Both the position numbers and the translations under genes were made by a program. A DNA stretch of 37,293 bases from Candidatus Hodarchaeota archaeon (GTDB taxonomy: Archaea > Asgardarchaeota > Heimdallarchaeia > Hodarchaeales > Hodarchaeaceae). Positions within the stretch are counted from its first letter, which is position 1; each line of letters begins with the position of its first letter. This document shows positions 25,668-33,932 of this stretch, in pieces. Below the pieces are notes generated by a model, which saw nothing but the letters and a program-made list of their open reading frames with translations, did not search any database and was not told where the DNA came from. The stretch covers positions 1 to 37,293 of the forward strand of contig JAEOTY010000154.1 of assembly GCA_016839625.1 (NCBI GenBank), given 5' to 3'.

Positions 25668-25687
25668 GTAACACTTATAAGTGTTAC
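25668..25687. promoter_or_regulatory. Perfect 20-bp palindrome with central TATA: shared operator/promoter
   Basis: GTAACACTTATAAGTGTTAC is identical to its own reverse complement. It lies between the divergent NmrA/ABC operon (start 25621) and the TrmB-type regulator (start 25723). The centre, CTTATAAG, is a TATA-like box on both strands. Start sites about 25 bases away would give short leaders of about 20-30 bases each way. A dimeric regulator bound here would block TBP for both units, so autoregulation by the adjacent TrmB protein is the likely logic. Confidence 0.7.
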
Positions 25688-25722
25688 CACTGAGGATGTA
25701 TCTAGAACAATAGGCGAAACAA

Positions 25723-26631
25723 ATGACTGTTGATGAAAAGCTAATATTGGATGATCTACAAACGCTTGGTTTAACAAAAAACGAAGGAAAAGTATTGATA
25801 TCCTTAGTAAAATTAAACAGGTCTGTTGGAGCTTCAAGAATTGCTAGTGAGTCAGATGTTCCACGAAGCAAGATCTATCAAGCCCTTGAGGGACTTGAGG
25901 AGAAAAAGATTGTGACAAAGGATGAGATCAAAGGCAGCGCGAATGTCTATCGACTTCTGTTCAGTCCCGCTCAGATATTAACTCATCTAAAGCAAATAAA
26001 GGTTAATCCTATTGAAGAAGCTGTTGAAAGATCATCTGAAAATTTACTAAATATAATCAATTCTATTGGAGAGGAGGAAGGTATAGACGAGCTTTTCCTA
26101 ATCAAAGGACTTGTTCATATTACTAAAACAGCAAAAGAGATCATAGATGCGGCAAATTATCTAGTTATTTCAAATTTATTCCCATATTACCTTGAACCAC
26201 TAACTACAAATCTTATTGAAGCGAAAAAACGAGGAACTCACATTAAACTCATTAATTTAGACGAAGAAATCAAAGAACTGAGTAAAAAGATATTAATTGA
26301 TTCAATATCTACTGAAACCAGAGGAATAAGCATAGAAACACTGAAACATGTGGGAAAATACTTCATGATGGACGAAGAAGAGTTCTCCTTAGAAGCAATC
26401 ACGTTTACGTTTGAAAAATTTCTCCAAGAAAGACCAAACTTCCTTCTAATCGATCCGAATTCAGAAAACGCAAATGCTATTTTGATTTTGATGGATCCAA
26501 ATGATCTGGCTAATTCAAACGCAGTCCAAACAAGAAATCAGAGTTTCATTAGATCGATTGATAGGCTGGTAGATTTTGTCATAAATTTTGCTGGAAATTT
26601 AAGGGTTCTCTTGGAAAATTTAACTCCGTAG
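25723..26631 (+). CDS. TrmB-family transcriptional regulator
   Basis: The N-terminal 100 residues form a TrmB winged helix (LDDLQTLGLTKNEGKVLISL, then SRIASESDVPRSKIYQALEG and LEEKKIVTKDE). A dimerising helix and a sensor domain of about 180 residues follow, with a phospholipase-D-like fold feel (LVISNLFPYYLEPLTTNL, IKLINLDEEI). TrmB regulators bind small ligands and repress or activate from palindromes. The 20-bp palindrome sits 36 bases before its start. Likely targets are itself and the divergent NmrA/ABC operon. The ligand is unknown. Confidence 0.9.
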   Translation: MTVDEKLILDDLQTLGLTKNEGKVLISLVKLNRSVGASRIASESDVPRSKIYQALEGLEEKKIVTKDEIKGSANVYRLLFSPAQILTHLKQIKVNPIEEAVERSSENLLNIINSIGEEEGIDELFLIKGLVHITKTAKEIIDAANYLVISNLFPYYLEPLTTNLIEAKKRGTHIKLINLDEEIKELSKKILIDSISTETRGISIETLKHVGKYFMMDEEEFSLEAITFTFEKFLQERPNFLLIDPNSENANAILILMDPNDLANSNAVQTRNQSFIRSIDRLVDFVINFAGNLRVLLENLTP

Positions 26632-26735
26632 TTTTCCCAACAGCTAACAGTCTTCTCACTCCGCAAAAAAAAGGAGGAAGAACGAAAGGTGAATTATACT
26701 TTACCTATCGTTATTTAAAGAATATTTTCAGTCTG

Positions 26736-27497
26736 TTAATGTTTTCGTTTCCTAAGGAAAACAGCCAAGAGAGGTAACACTAGTATGGGAATAGCTATAT
26801 CAAACCCTGGAGTACCATCACCATCAACAGGTTCCAAAGAATCGGTTGTTTCTACCGAGGTATCTTCATACCCCGACAGTTCATCAGGATAATAATCCCA
26901 ATAGTGATCGCCTTGTGTAGCAGCAGCAAAAGAGCTATTCTCAGATGTCCATGCCCAGGCTTCAATCTCCCAAGATCCAGAATTAGCAAGATCATCCCAA
27001 TATACTTCGTTTGTTTCCCAAGAAAGAGAATTTCCACTAATCTGAGGGCTCGTTGTGCCTGTACCATAAGTTGTATAATTTGTAAGATCTTTGTAAACTA
27101 ACCATGATGCAGTAGCGTCAGTTCCTTCATAACCACCCGCCCAAAACCATGCACCAGGACTAGAACCTTGTGTTCCTTCTGCTTCAAAAGCTATCCAAAT
27201 CCAATAGACATGTGTACCATCGAAAGCAGGAGTACCTTGACAAGTCAAAGTCATTGTTATGTTTCCAGCACCGTCAGCTTCCGCGCTAAGCGAAACAATG
27301 TCGATCTCGTCATGAAAATTCCCTTTCTCATAACCATAAGCAGTGAATGCCCAACTGATTTTTTCCACATCATTCGTATCATCAGTTCCTAGATTAACCG
27401 TGGGAAAGGCATGAACGATTGAAACACCAAGAACTAAGAAGAAAAACACTCCGAATTTAATTCCAAATAACTTCGCATGCATTTTAAGTTTCACCAT
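26736..27497 (-). CDS. Secreted, C-terminally anchored Trp/Tyr-rich protein
   Basis: This 253-aa protein has a signal peptide (FGVFFFLVLGVSIVHAFP). An extracellular domain rich in Trp, Tyr, Thr and Gly follows, apparently all-beta (VYWIWIAFEAEG, WEIEAWAWTSEN). After an acidic linker comes a tripartite C-terminus: PGFDI, a hydrophobic segment and RKRKH. That tail resembles PGF-CTERM sorting signals cut by archaeosortase, although here the residue after PGF is Asp. It probably sits on the cell surface and might bind a sugar or ligand (a DOMON/CBM9-like sandwich is possible). It converges with the TrmB gene and has AT-rich promoter DNA upstream. Confidence 0.82.
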   Translation of the reverse strand: MVKLKMHAKLFGIKFGVFFFLVLGVSIVHAFPTVNLGTDDTNDVEKISWAFTAYGYEKGNFHDEIDIVSLSAEADGAGNITMTLTCQGTPAFDGTHVYWIWIAFEAEGTQGSSPGAWFWAGGYEGTDATASWLVYKDLTNYTTYGTGTTSPQISGNSLSWETNEVYWDDLANSGSWEIEAWAWTSENSSFAAATQGDHYWDYYPDELSGYEDTSVETTDSLEPVDGDGTPGFDIAIPILVLPLLAVFLRKRKH

Positions 27498-27814
27498 TTC
27501 TATATACTGTATATTTCATTTTTAATTCAGTTATAGTTTAAAAATTATGCTTTTTAATGATAATGATCAGGGCCTTTTTGACTCTTTCAGGCTCTAATAT
27601 CAGTAAAAAATAACTACTCAGAGTTAAAATGCTAATTCATAGACCAATGTGATTTAATTTGAAATAACCTACCTTGGTTGTATTCTGTTTATATTTCTAG
27701 GTTTCCTTTTTTCGAAACCTACTGGATTGAAAAGAATTCCTAAAAAAACGGTAATTCTTCAAAATTAATATTACGGTAGTTAAATTTGGTCTTATCGCAA
27801 GGAAATGATTGAAA
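27498..27814. other. Intergenic region with a small hairpin
   Basis: This AT-rich gap of 317 bases lies between the response regulator stop and the start of the secreted protein. On the minus strand it must hold the secreted gene's promoter (TATA-like AATATACAGTATATAG close to the start). AGGTTTC/GAAACCT with an 8-base loop (27699-27720) is a modest hairpin. I see no ORF or RNA gene. Confidence 0.45.
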
Positions 27815-28717
27815 TCACTGAATCTCGAAGAAAATATTCTTAGCACGAGTTATAAAGTGTTCATCTATTTCTTCCATGTCTGAATAGCCTGAAAGTAATT
27901 CTTCCAATCTTTTCTCAATAATTGACCTGTTTGGGAGAATGGATCGAAAAAACACTGGGAAAATAATGACAATTAATCCATAATTCTTCCCTCCACTTCT
28001 TTTTATTCGTTCATCTTTATGATTCTTTTCCGTCATTCTAAATCCAAAAACTAATCCACGATATTTGTCATGATCCGGAACAGGAAGCTCAAACAATCCT
28101 TGCGAGTACGCATGGCCTGCCCCAGTTGCCGAAAAATAGTGAGTACCAATTTTTATTAGAAAACTTTCTTTTTCTTGAGATGAAATTGAATCTTCAAAAG
28201 GGAGAGCTGATGTTAAAAATGGTTCTGGGCCAAACCGACCAAATTTATAAACTGAGATCGAAAACAAATCAGGATTTGCCTTTAAACGTTGAGTAAGAGC
28301 CATTTCTTGTTGAGCGTGATGTTCTAATAGAATTGGAGTAATAATCTGCCGAAGATTTAGATTTGTAAAGAATTCTTCCTTCGTTAAATAATCCTTGATC
28401 CCAAGTTTCATGGCTTGGACTGCTATTTTTTCAGATCCTAATCCAGTGATCATTATCATTGGGGTTTCAGGACTTATCCGCGTAATTTCCTCTATTACTT
28501 CTAATCCTGATTTTCCGGGAAGTATGTAATCTACCAATACTAGATCGAAATTATCCGATCTTATTTTTTCTAATCCTAATTCACCTGTTTCACAAACGAT
28601 GACACGTTTTAATCCAATGTTACTCAATCGTTTGATAATAAGGAATTGATGGTCACGTGTGTCCTCTATCAATAAAACTCTTGCATCGACAATTGGATCA
28701 TCATCTTCAGAAGACAT
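27815..28717 (-). CDS. Response regulator with an unrecognised C-terminal domain
   Basis: Residues 10 to 125 are a CheY-like receiver: LLIEDTRDH (acidic pair), LVLVDYILPGKSG with the phosphorylated Asp, MIMITG (Thr) and YLTKE (Lys). The remaining 165 residues are not a known HTH or enzyme. They contain SVYKFGRFGPEPFL, GLFELPVPDHDKYRGLVFGF and GLIVIIFPVFF. This alternation of strands around a GPEP start and a GLFELP motif is reminiscent of small alpha/beta (longin-like) modules in Asgard proteins, but I cannot name it. No histidine kinase lies nearby. It ends a minus-strand group with the SDR gene 15 bases upstream. Confidence 0.85.
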   Translation of the reverse strand: MSSEDDDPIVDARVLLIEDTRDHQFLIIKRLSNIGLKRVIVCETGELGLEKIRSDNFDLVLVDYILPGKSGLEVIEEITRISPETPMIMITGLGSEKIAVQAMKLGIKDYLTKEEFFTNLNLRQIITPILLEHHAQQEMALTQRLKANPDLFSISVYKFGRFGPEPFLTSALPFEDSISSQEKESFLIKIGTHYFSATGAGHAYSQGLFELPVPDHDKYRGLVFGFRMTEKNHKDERIKRSGGKNYGLIVIIFPVFFRSILPNRSIIEKRLEELLSGYSDMEEIDEHFITRAKNIFFEIQ

Positions 28718-28732
28718 CGATAATACCTTTAA

Positions 28733-29746
28733 CTATTGGTTAGGAGGAAATAAATCGCGTTGAACCAACCATTCAAGTGATTCATCAATTGTTGTTTCCA
28801 TAGTTTTTTGGGGGTGGAATCCTAATTCATTTTTAATTTTTTGATCAATGTATCGACGGGAACGAGCAAATTTACTGACACGATAACGATTGAGAGTAGT
28901 ATGTCTTCCCGTTATTTTAACGTATATTTCCGAGAGAATTGCAATAGTATAGACCAAACGGAAATTCCTATGTTTGGGAGGTTTAGGAGGATTTATTTTT
29001 TTAACTATATAATTCAAGAAATCTCCTAAATGACATTCAAAAGATTTCAAATTGTAAGCTTGACCTCTTGCTTGGTTTCTATTTTTATCTATTAACAATA
29101 ATGCCGAACACATGTCAACTGGATGAATAAATGTTAGATACGGTGTTCCTTTATTGAAGATGGGGAATTTTCGTTCATGTACGGCTTTAAAGATGCCATA
29201 CATCGTTTTCATATCTCTAGGCCCAATAACACTAGGAGGCCGTATAATACCGAAGTTATGCCAGTCTTGTTCACTTTGAACCTCCCAAATAGCTTTCTCT
29301 TGATAATATTTGCTCTTTTGATAGATATTAGTAGGATTAAATTTATAGCTCTCATCAATTGGCGTTTCAGGAATATAATGTCCATACACCCCTGTGCTAC
29401 TGACATGAGCTAAGAACGGATCAGTGTTGGTATGTAGGCAGGCCTCTAATAAATTCTTCATCCCCTCCACATTCACTTTATATAATTCTTTCCATCCTAC
29501 CCAATCACTGGCTAAAGCTGCTAAATTGAAGATAACGTTGACGTCTTTCAAAGCTGTCTTTAAACTCCCTATGTTATTTAAGTCGGCTTTGACGGCGCTC
29601 AGGCCCAATTTCTCAATTTTTTCTTTGTCCTCATCAGAACGAACAATAACCCGACATTCTCCATTCAGGCGTTGGTCGTCTTTCGACAAAATTTCTACCA
29701 GAAAGCTTCCTACTAGTCCAGTACCACCAGTGATCAAATAAACCAC
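28733..29746 (-). CDS. Extended SDR: NAD-dependent epimerase/dehydratase
   Basis: The 337-aa protein starts with the NAD motif YLITGGTGLVGSFLVEIL and has NVEGMKNLLEAC, SSTGVYG and the active-site YQKSKYYQEK (YxxxK). It is an extended SDR of the nucleotide-sugar epimerase/steroid dehydrogenase type. Later segments (PPSVIGPRDMKTMY, LTFIHPVDMCSALLL) fit 3-beta-HSD or dihydroflavonol reductase relatives. The substrate is open. It precedes the response regulator by 15 bases and may share its transcript. Confidence 0.88.
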   Translation of the reverse strand: MVYLITGGTGLVGSFLVEILSKDDQRLNGECRVIVRSDEDKEKIEKLGLSAVKADLNNIGSLKTALKDVNVIFNLAALASDWVGWKELYKVNVEGMKNLLEACLHTNTDPFLAHVSSTGVYGHYIPETPIDESYKFNPTNIYQKSKYYQEKAIWEVQSEQDWHNFGIIRPPSVIGPRDMKTMYGIFKAVHERKFPIFNKGTPYLTFIHPVDMCSALLLIDKNRNQARGQAYNLKSFECHLGDFLNYIVKKINPPKPPKHRNFRLVYTIAILSEIYVKITGRHTTLNRYRVSKFARSRRYIDQKIKNELGFHPQKTMETTIDESLEWLVQRDLFPPNQ

Positions 29747-29820
29747 TTTTTTTCACCATAAAAAAAGGCATTTTGTACGTAAAAAGTAATAATGAATAAT
29801 TTTGTGATGATTTAAAAGAA

Positions 29821-30618
29821 TTATTTCTTGGTTTTCTTCAACCAGCTTTCGAGATTGTCAGTTTTTTCGCCAAGTTGCTCTTTCACTCTCTTTATCCTGT
29901 TTTTCGCGATATTAAAAATTGGTTCCGAGATTTCAAATCCAACATAATGTCTATTGTATTGAATACATGATAGAACCACAGAACCACTTCCTAAAAAGGG
30001 TTCCAGTACAAGATCACCCTCATTGCTCCCTATTCGGACACATTTATCTGTCACTGCTAGTGGAAGACGCGTAGGAGTCTTTTCACCTCCTTTCTGATAA
30101 TCCCTGTTAATTCTCCATACATCCTCAAAATAAAGCTTTCCTGGGGAGCTAGAATATTCTGGAATCCGATTGAAAGTTCGTAATCGATCATTCTTTTCAG
30201 GTAATTTTGTAATATACAGGATATGATAATGACTCGAAACAAATTTTTTCTTGGTAAAAACCCCGAATTGGTATTTCCATATAATATGATTAACCAATCT
30301 AAATCCGATTTCAGTTATAGCATTGAGAATATCACCCAGCCGGTTCCAACCTGAAAAAATAAACCCACTCGCGGTCGGTTTCATTGCCCTCCAAGCAGAT
30401 TGAAGCCATTGTAAGGTGAAATCATAATAATCCTGCTCTTGAACTTCAATATAATCCCTACCAAGCTCTCTTTGCAATCTATTATACTGTGATCCCATTT
30501 TATGGAAATCTATTCCAAAAGGAGGATCTGTCAGCAAGAGATCCACTGTTTCAGGTTCTAGTTGATCCAATCCTTTAAGACAATCTTCATTATAAACTTC
30601 ATTAATGGATAAAGTCAT
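29821..30618 (-). CDS. Orphan beta-class DNA methyltransferase (N6-A or N4-C)
   Basis: This 265-aa enzyme carries catalytic motif IV (LLLTDPPFGID) in the N-terminal part and SAM motif I (EPFLGSGSVVLSCI) near the C-terminus. That order defines the beta class (type II N6-adenine or N4-cytosine methylases). SGWNRLGD and NHIIWKYQFG lie between. No restriction enzyme gene is adjacent, so it may be a solitary methylase used in regulation or replication, or a relict of a restriction system. The recognition site is not predictable from sequence. Confidence 0.88.
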   Translation of the reverse strand: MTLSINEVYNEDCLKGLDQLEPETVDLLLTDPPFGIDFHKMGSQYNRLQRELGRDYIEVQEQDYYDFTLQWLQSAWRAMKPTASGFIFSGWNRLGDILNAITEIGFRLVNHIIWKYQFGVFTKKKFVSSHYHILYITKLPEKNDRLRTFNRIPEYSSSPGKLYFEDVWRINRDYQKGGEKTPTRLPLAVTDKCVRIGSNEGDLVLEPFLGSGSVVLSCIQYNRHYVGFEISEPIFNIAKNRIKRVKEQLGEKTDNLESWLKKTKK

Positions 30619-30704
30619 AGATTTTCTATCCCTTTCCTCATCATTTTCAGTTTTAAATCAATATCTTTAGTAACCATTATTTGATATTTCTTTATAATAC
30701 AGTC

Positions 30705-32381
30705 TCAGAACAAACCTGTTATTCTTCCATCTGGATAATATTCCATATTCGTTGCAGAGGGATTTTTGGGCAAACCAGGCATGGTTAACATTTTTCCTGC
30801 AATTGGGTACAAGAATCCAGCTCCAGCTGATAGATGGATAGCATCTATTGAAATAAAATGATCTGATGGTCGTCCTACAATATCAGGATTGTCAGATAGA
30901 CTCATTTGAGTTTTAGCAATGCAGATAGGTAATTTATTATATTTCAATTCAAACCATAGGGCAATGTCTTCCTTAGCTTGATCTGAAAACATAACACCAG
31001 ATGCATTATACGCCTGTTTTGCAATTTTGATTATTTTCTCTTCAATAGAATCCTCAACGCCATAAGTGTAGTTGATAGGTTTAGGATCGGTCTTGATTGC
31101 CTCCATTAGTAGTTTAGCTAACTCAATCCCTCCTTTTCCACCTTTCAAAAACAGATAGGTAATTGTAGCACCGTAAGCGCCAGCGTTAAGAGCCTCCTCC
31201 TTAATAAACTCCAGCTCTTCTGAAGGATCTCCTTCAAAGGCATTAATTGCTACTATTACAGGTTTACCAAATGATGAGATATTGTTAATATGATGGGAGA
31301 GGTTTTCACATCCTCTTCTGAGGCCCTCAAACATTTCTGGTGTCCCTGATTCTAGTTCTCCTACACTCCCCTGTCTTTTAATAGCACGAACGCTGCAAAC
31401 TAAGATAATAGCACTAGGATTGATACCACTCATCCTACATTTAATATTAAAGAATTTTTCACCTCCTAAATCCGAACCGAACCCGGCTTCAGTTAAGACA
31501 ACATCAGAGAGCTTTAATGCAATCTTATCAGCAATAATACTTGAACATCCATGGGCAATGTTAGCGAATGGGCCAGTATGAATAAAACAGGGAGCACCTT
31601 CATAAGTTTGAACTAAGTTTGGTTTAATTGCATCTTTTAAAATTAGAGTCATTGCTCCTGCGGCTTGGAGATCTTCTGAACTAATTATTTTTCCATCCTG
31701 TGATCTTGCTACAATTATTCTTCCTAGTCGTTGACGAAGATCAGCAATATCATTTGCTAAGGCCAAGATGGCCATTACTTCTGAAGCTGCAGTGATGTCA
31801 AATCCTGAGTTACGAGGGATACCGTTTTGTGGTCCGCCAAGTCCAATTCTTACTTCTCTTAGAGGTCTATCATTCATGTCAATGACTCTTTTCCAAAAGA
31901 TTTGTTCAATATCAATATTAAGTTTATTTCCTTTGAAGATGTGAGTATCAATCATAGCAGCTAATAAGTTATGAGCAGAGGTTACTCTATCAATATCACC
32001 TGTTAATCCTAAATTGATATTTTCCATGGGGAGAACTTGGGAGTATCCTCCTCCTGTTGCTCCCCCTTTAACCCCGAAAATTGGCCCCATTGATGCTTGT
32101 CGGATTACACAACACGAATTCACACCTATCCGTTTGAGAGCTTGGGTTGTCCCAATAGTATGAACAGTCTTTCCTTCACCATAACGGGTGGGTGTAATCC
32201 CTGTAACCAAAACCAATTTTCCATTGGGACGATTTTTAAAGCGATCTAGAATACTCAAACTGATTTTTCCAACGAAATGTCCAAAAGGTTCAAGCTCTTC
32301 AGTCATTATCCCAAATTGTTGCGCAATCTCTATAATCGGCTTCATACTTGCTTCTTGAGCTATCTCTAAACTTGACTTCAT
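30705..32381 (-). CDS. fhs: Formate-tetrahydrofolate ligase
   Basis: The 558-aa length is typical. The ATP site reads TPTRYGEGKTV in place of the common TPAGEGKT form. KGGATGGGYSQVLPMENINL and LTGDIDRVTSAHNLLAAMID are near-universal FTHFS segments, and LTEAGFGSDLGGEKFFNIKC also fits. It couples formate, THF and ATP to 10-formyl-THF. At the end of an operon with ftcD, fchA and folD, the reverse direction, releasing formate and making ATP, is plausible. It starts 27 bases after folD with GGTGGGG near the ATG. Confidence 0.97.
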   Translation of the reverse strand: MKSSLEIAQEASMKPIIEIAQQFGIMTEELEPFGHFVGKISLSILDRFKNRPNGKLVLVTGITPTRYGEGKTVHTIGTTQALKRIGVNSCCVIRQASMGPIFGVKGGATGGGYSQVLPMENINLGLTGDIDRVTSAHNLLAAMIDTHIFKGNKLNIDIEQIFWKRVIDMNDRPLREVRIGLGGPQNGIPRNSGFDITAASEVMAILALANDIADLRQRLGRIIVARSQDGKIISSEDLQAAGAMTLILKDAIKPNLVQTYEGAPCFIHTGPFANIAHGCSSIIADKIALKLSDVVLTEAGFGSDLGGEKFFNIKCRMSGINPSAIILVCSVRAIKRQGSVGELESGTPEMFEGLRRGCENLSHHINNISSFGKPVIVAINAFEGDPSEELEFIKEEALNAGAYGATITYLFLKGGKGGIELAKLLMEAIKTDPKPINYTYGVEDSIEEKIIKIAKQAYNASGVMFSDQAKEDIALWFELKYNKLPICIAKTQMSLSDNPDIVGRPSDHFISIDAIHLSAGAGFLYPIAGKMLTMPGLPKNPSATNMEYYPDGRITGLF

Positions 32382-32408
32382 TTTTCTACCCCACCATGTC
32401 GAGCAGTA

Positions 32409-33248
32409 TTAATCATTAGCTTGTTTTCGCTCTGAAGCTAAAATTGTGTTATTAAATAGTTCTACAACCGTCATTGGCCCAATCCCGCCTGGAACTGGTG
32501 TTATATAACTGCATTTTTCTTTAACATTCTCAAAATCAACATCCCCGCACAATTTTCCGTTTTCATCTCTGTTCATACCGATATCAATCACAATAACACC
32601 ATCCTTTACCATATCTGAGGTTACCATTTTTGCCCTCCCTATTGCAGTAACAAGAATATCAGCGAGTAGGGTGTATCGGGACAATGGATTACTACGGGAG
32701 TGGCATTGTGTAACAGTTGCATTCCGTTTTTCCAATAATGTAGCCAGTGGTCGTCCTACAGAGTTAGATCGCCCTACAACAACAGCATGTTTACCCTCAA
32801 TTTCAATATTATAATGATCAAGAATTTCTATGCATCCTAGGGGTGTACTTGGCCAAAAGACATCTTCATACCCAAGAAGACGGCGTCCGATGTTATTATA
32901 GTGTAATCCATCAACATCTTGATCTGGACGAATTGCGGTTAAAATTCTCTCAACATTCATATTAATAGGAAGTGGTAATTGTATAATTATTGCATCTTCG
33001 CTTTTCAAATCATTTGAGATAAATCGGAACAGCTGTAAATCAGAAATTTTATCGAAATGCTGGAGTTTGGCGGATATTCCTACCTCTTTGCTTGTTTTAA
33101 CTTGATTCCTAGCATAAACAGCTGAGGCTGAGTCAGTTCCTACGTAAATTATGCTTAATGTGGGGGGACGTTTTAATTTCTTTATTCTTAACTTTAAATC
33201 TTCTTTTAACGCATCTGCAGTAGCTTTTCCATCCAATATTGTTGCCAA
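32409..33248 (-). CDS. folD: Methylene-THF dehydrogenase FolD with altered cyclohydrolase lysine
   Basis: This 279-aa FolD shows IIQLPLP, PDQDVDGLH, GRSNSVGRPLATLL (NAD(P) loop) and TPVPGGIGPMTV. FolD oxidises 5,10-methylene-THF to methenyl-THF and normally also hydrolyses that to 10-formyl-THF. In the active-site segment the family has YxxxK. Here it is YARNQVKTSKEVGI, with Gln at the place of E. coli Lys54 and human Lys56. The codon is CAA (complement of 33102-33104). As known for human enzyme variants, this change mainly abolishes cyclohydrolase activity. The Gln in QLPLP and the Asp in DVDG are kept. The neighbouring FchA-family protein would fill the gap. Confidence 0.95.
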   Translation of the reverse strand: MATILDGKATADALKEDLKLRIKKLKRPPTLSIIYVGTDSASAVYARNQVKTSKEVGISAKLQHFDKISDLQLFRFISNDLKSEDAIIIQLPLPINMNVERILTAIRPDQDVDGLHYNNIGRRLLGYEDVFWPSTPLGCIEILDHYNIEIEGKHAVVVGRSNSVGRPLATLLEKRNATVTQCHSRSNPLSRYTLLADILVTAIGRAKMVTSDMVKDGVIVIDIGMNRDENGKLCGDVDFENVKEKCSYITPVPGGIGPMTVVELFNNTILASERKQAND

Positions 33249-33302
33249 TAAGAAAAAACTCCTATTCTTTGAATGATTTCAAAGATTCAGTAAGAAGCTA
33301 TT

Positions 33303-33932
33303 CTAAGCGAGTTCTGCTTCAACAACTTTTATAATAGCTTCTCTTTTTGAAGCAAGCTGAGCCAGAATTTCCTCCATATCGTTTGTTAAATTCTGCTTAA
33401 CTGCTTCATCTTTTATACTTAGCATGTTGATTTTGACGTTAAATAATGCTCCTCTGACAGCCGATTCAGCAAATAAAGCAGCAACACCTGCATCGGTAAT
33501 GGCATTTCTATTTCCCCTCTCAGCTACAGCTATGATTAGGTCTAAGACTTCAAAACTAAGCTTTGCAGTCTGTAATGGAACTTCAGCAGCTCGTTTCAAC
33601 GCGTCTTGAATTGCTGCAGAACGAACTTCTGGTTCATCTTTTGGCATTCGATAGGCCTGCAAAATTTGATTAAAAGCTTCAGTGTCTTCATCTACTAATT
33701 TATTCAATGTCAGGTGAAGTTCAGTTCCTCTTGACACCACTCTTTCCATTTCTTCTTGGACATCTTTGAATTTTTCTTTCCCAACAGTCGCTTTTCCAAC
33801 TAAAACAGCTAAAGCAGCGCCCAATGCACCACCTAGAGCGCTTACACTTCCACCTCCAGGTGCAGGTTTGTCCGATGCTACCTCTTCAACAAACTTTGAT
33901 ACGGAAAGGTCAACTAGATTGATATCAGTCAT
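33303..33932 (-). CDS. fchA: FchA-family cyclohydrolase / formimino-THF cyclodeaminase
   Basis: The 209-aa protein has the family's signature N-terminus VEEVASDKPAPGGGSVSALG, then GALGAALAVLVGKATVG, and is helical throughout. The family covers formimino-THF cyclodeaminase (partner of FtcD) and clostridial methenyl-THF cyclohydrolase. Its ATG overlaps the ftcD stop by four bases, which favours the cyclodeaminase role. folD next door lacks its cyclohydrolase lysine, which favours the cyclohydrolase role. It may do both, but the sequence alone cannot decide. Confidence 0.92.
   Translation of the reverse strand: MTDINLVDLSVSKFVEEVASDKPAPGGGSVSALGGALGAALAVLVGKATVGKEKFKDVQEEMERVVSRGTELHLTLNKLVDEDTEAFNQILQAYRMPKDEPEVRSAAIQDALKRAAEVPLQTAKLSFEVLDLIIAVAERGNRNAITDAGVAALFAESAVRGALFNVKINMLSIKDEAVKQNLTNDMEEILAQLASKREAIIKVVEAELA

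Noticed and set aside
27699-27720. AGGTTTC/GAAACCT hairpin as a terminator
   Set aside because: It lies about 95 bases past the response regulator stop, and no T run follows it on the minus strand.
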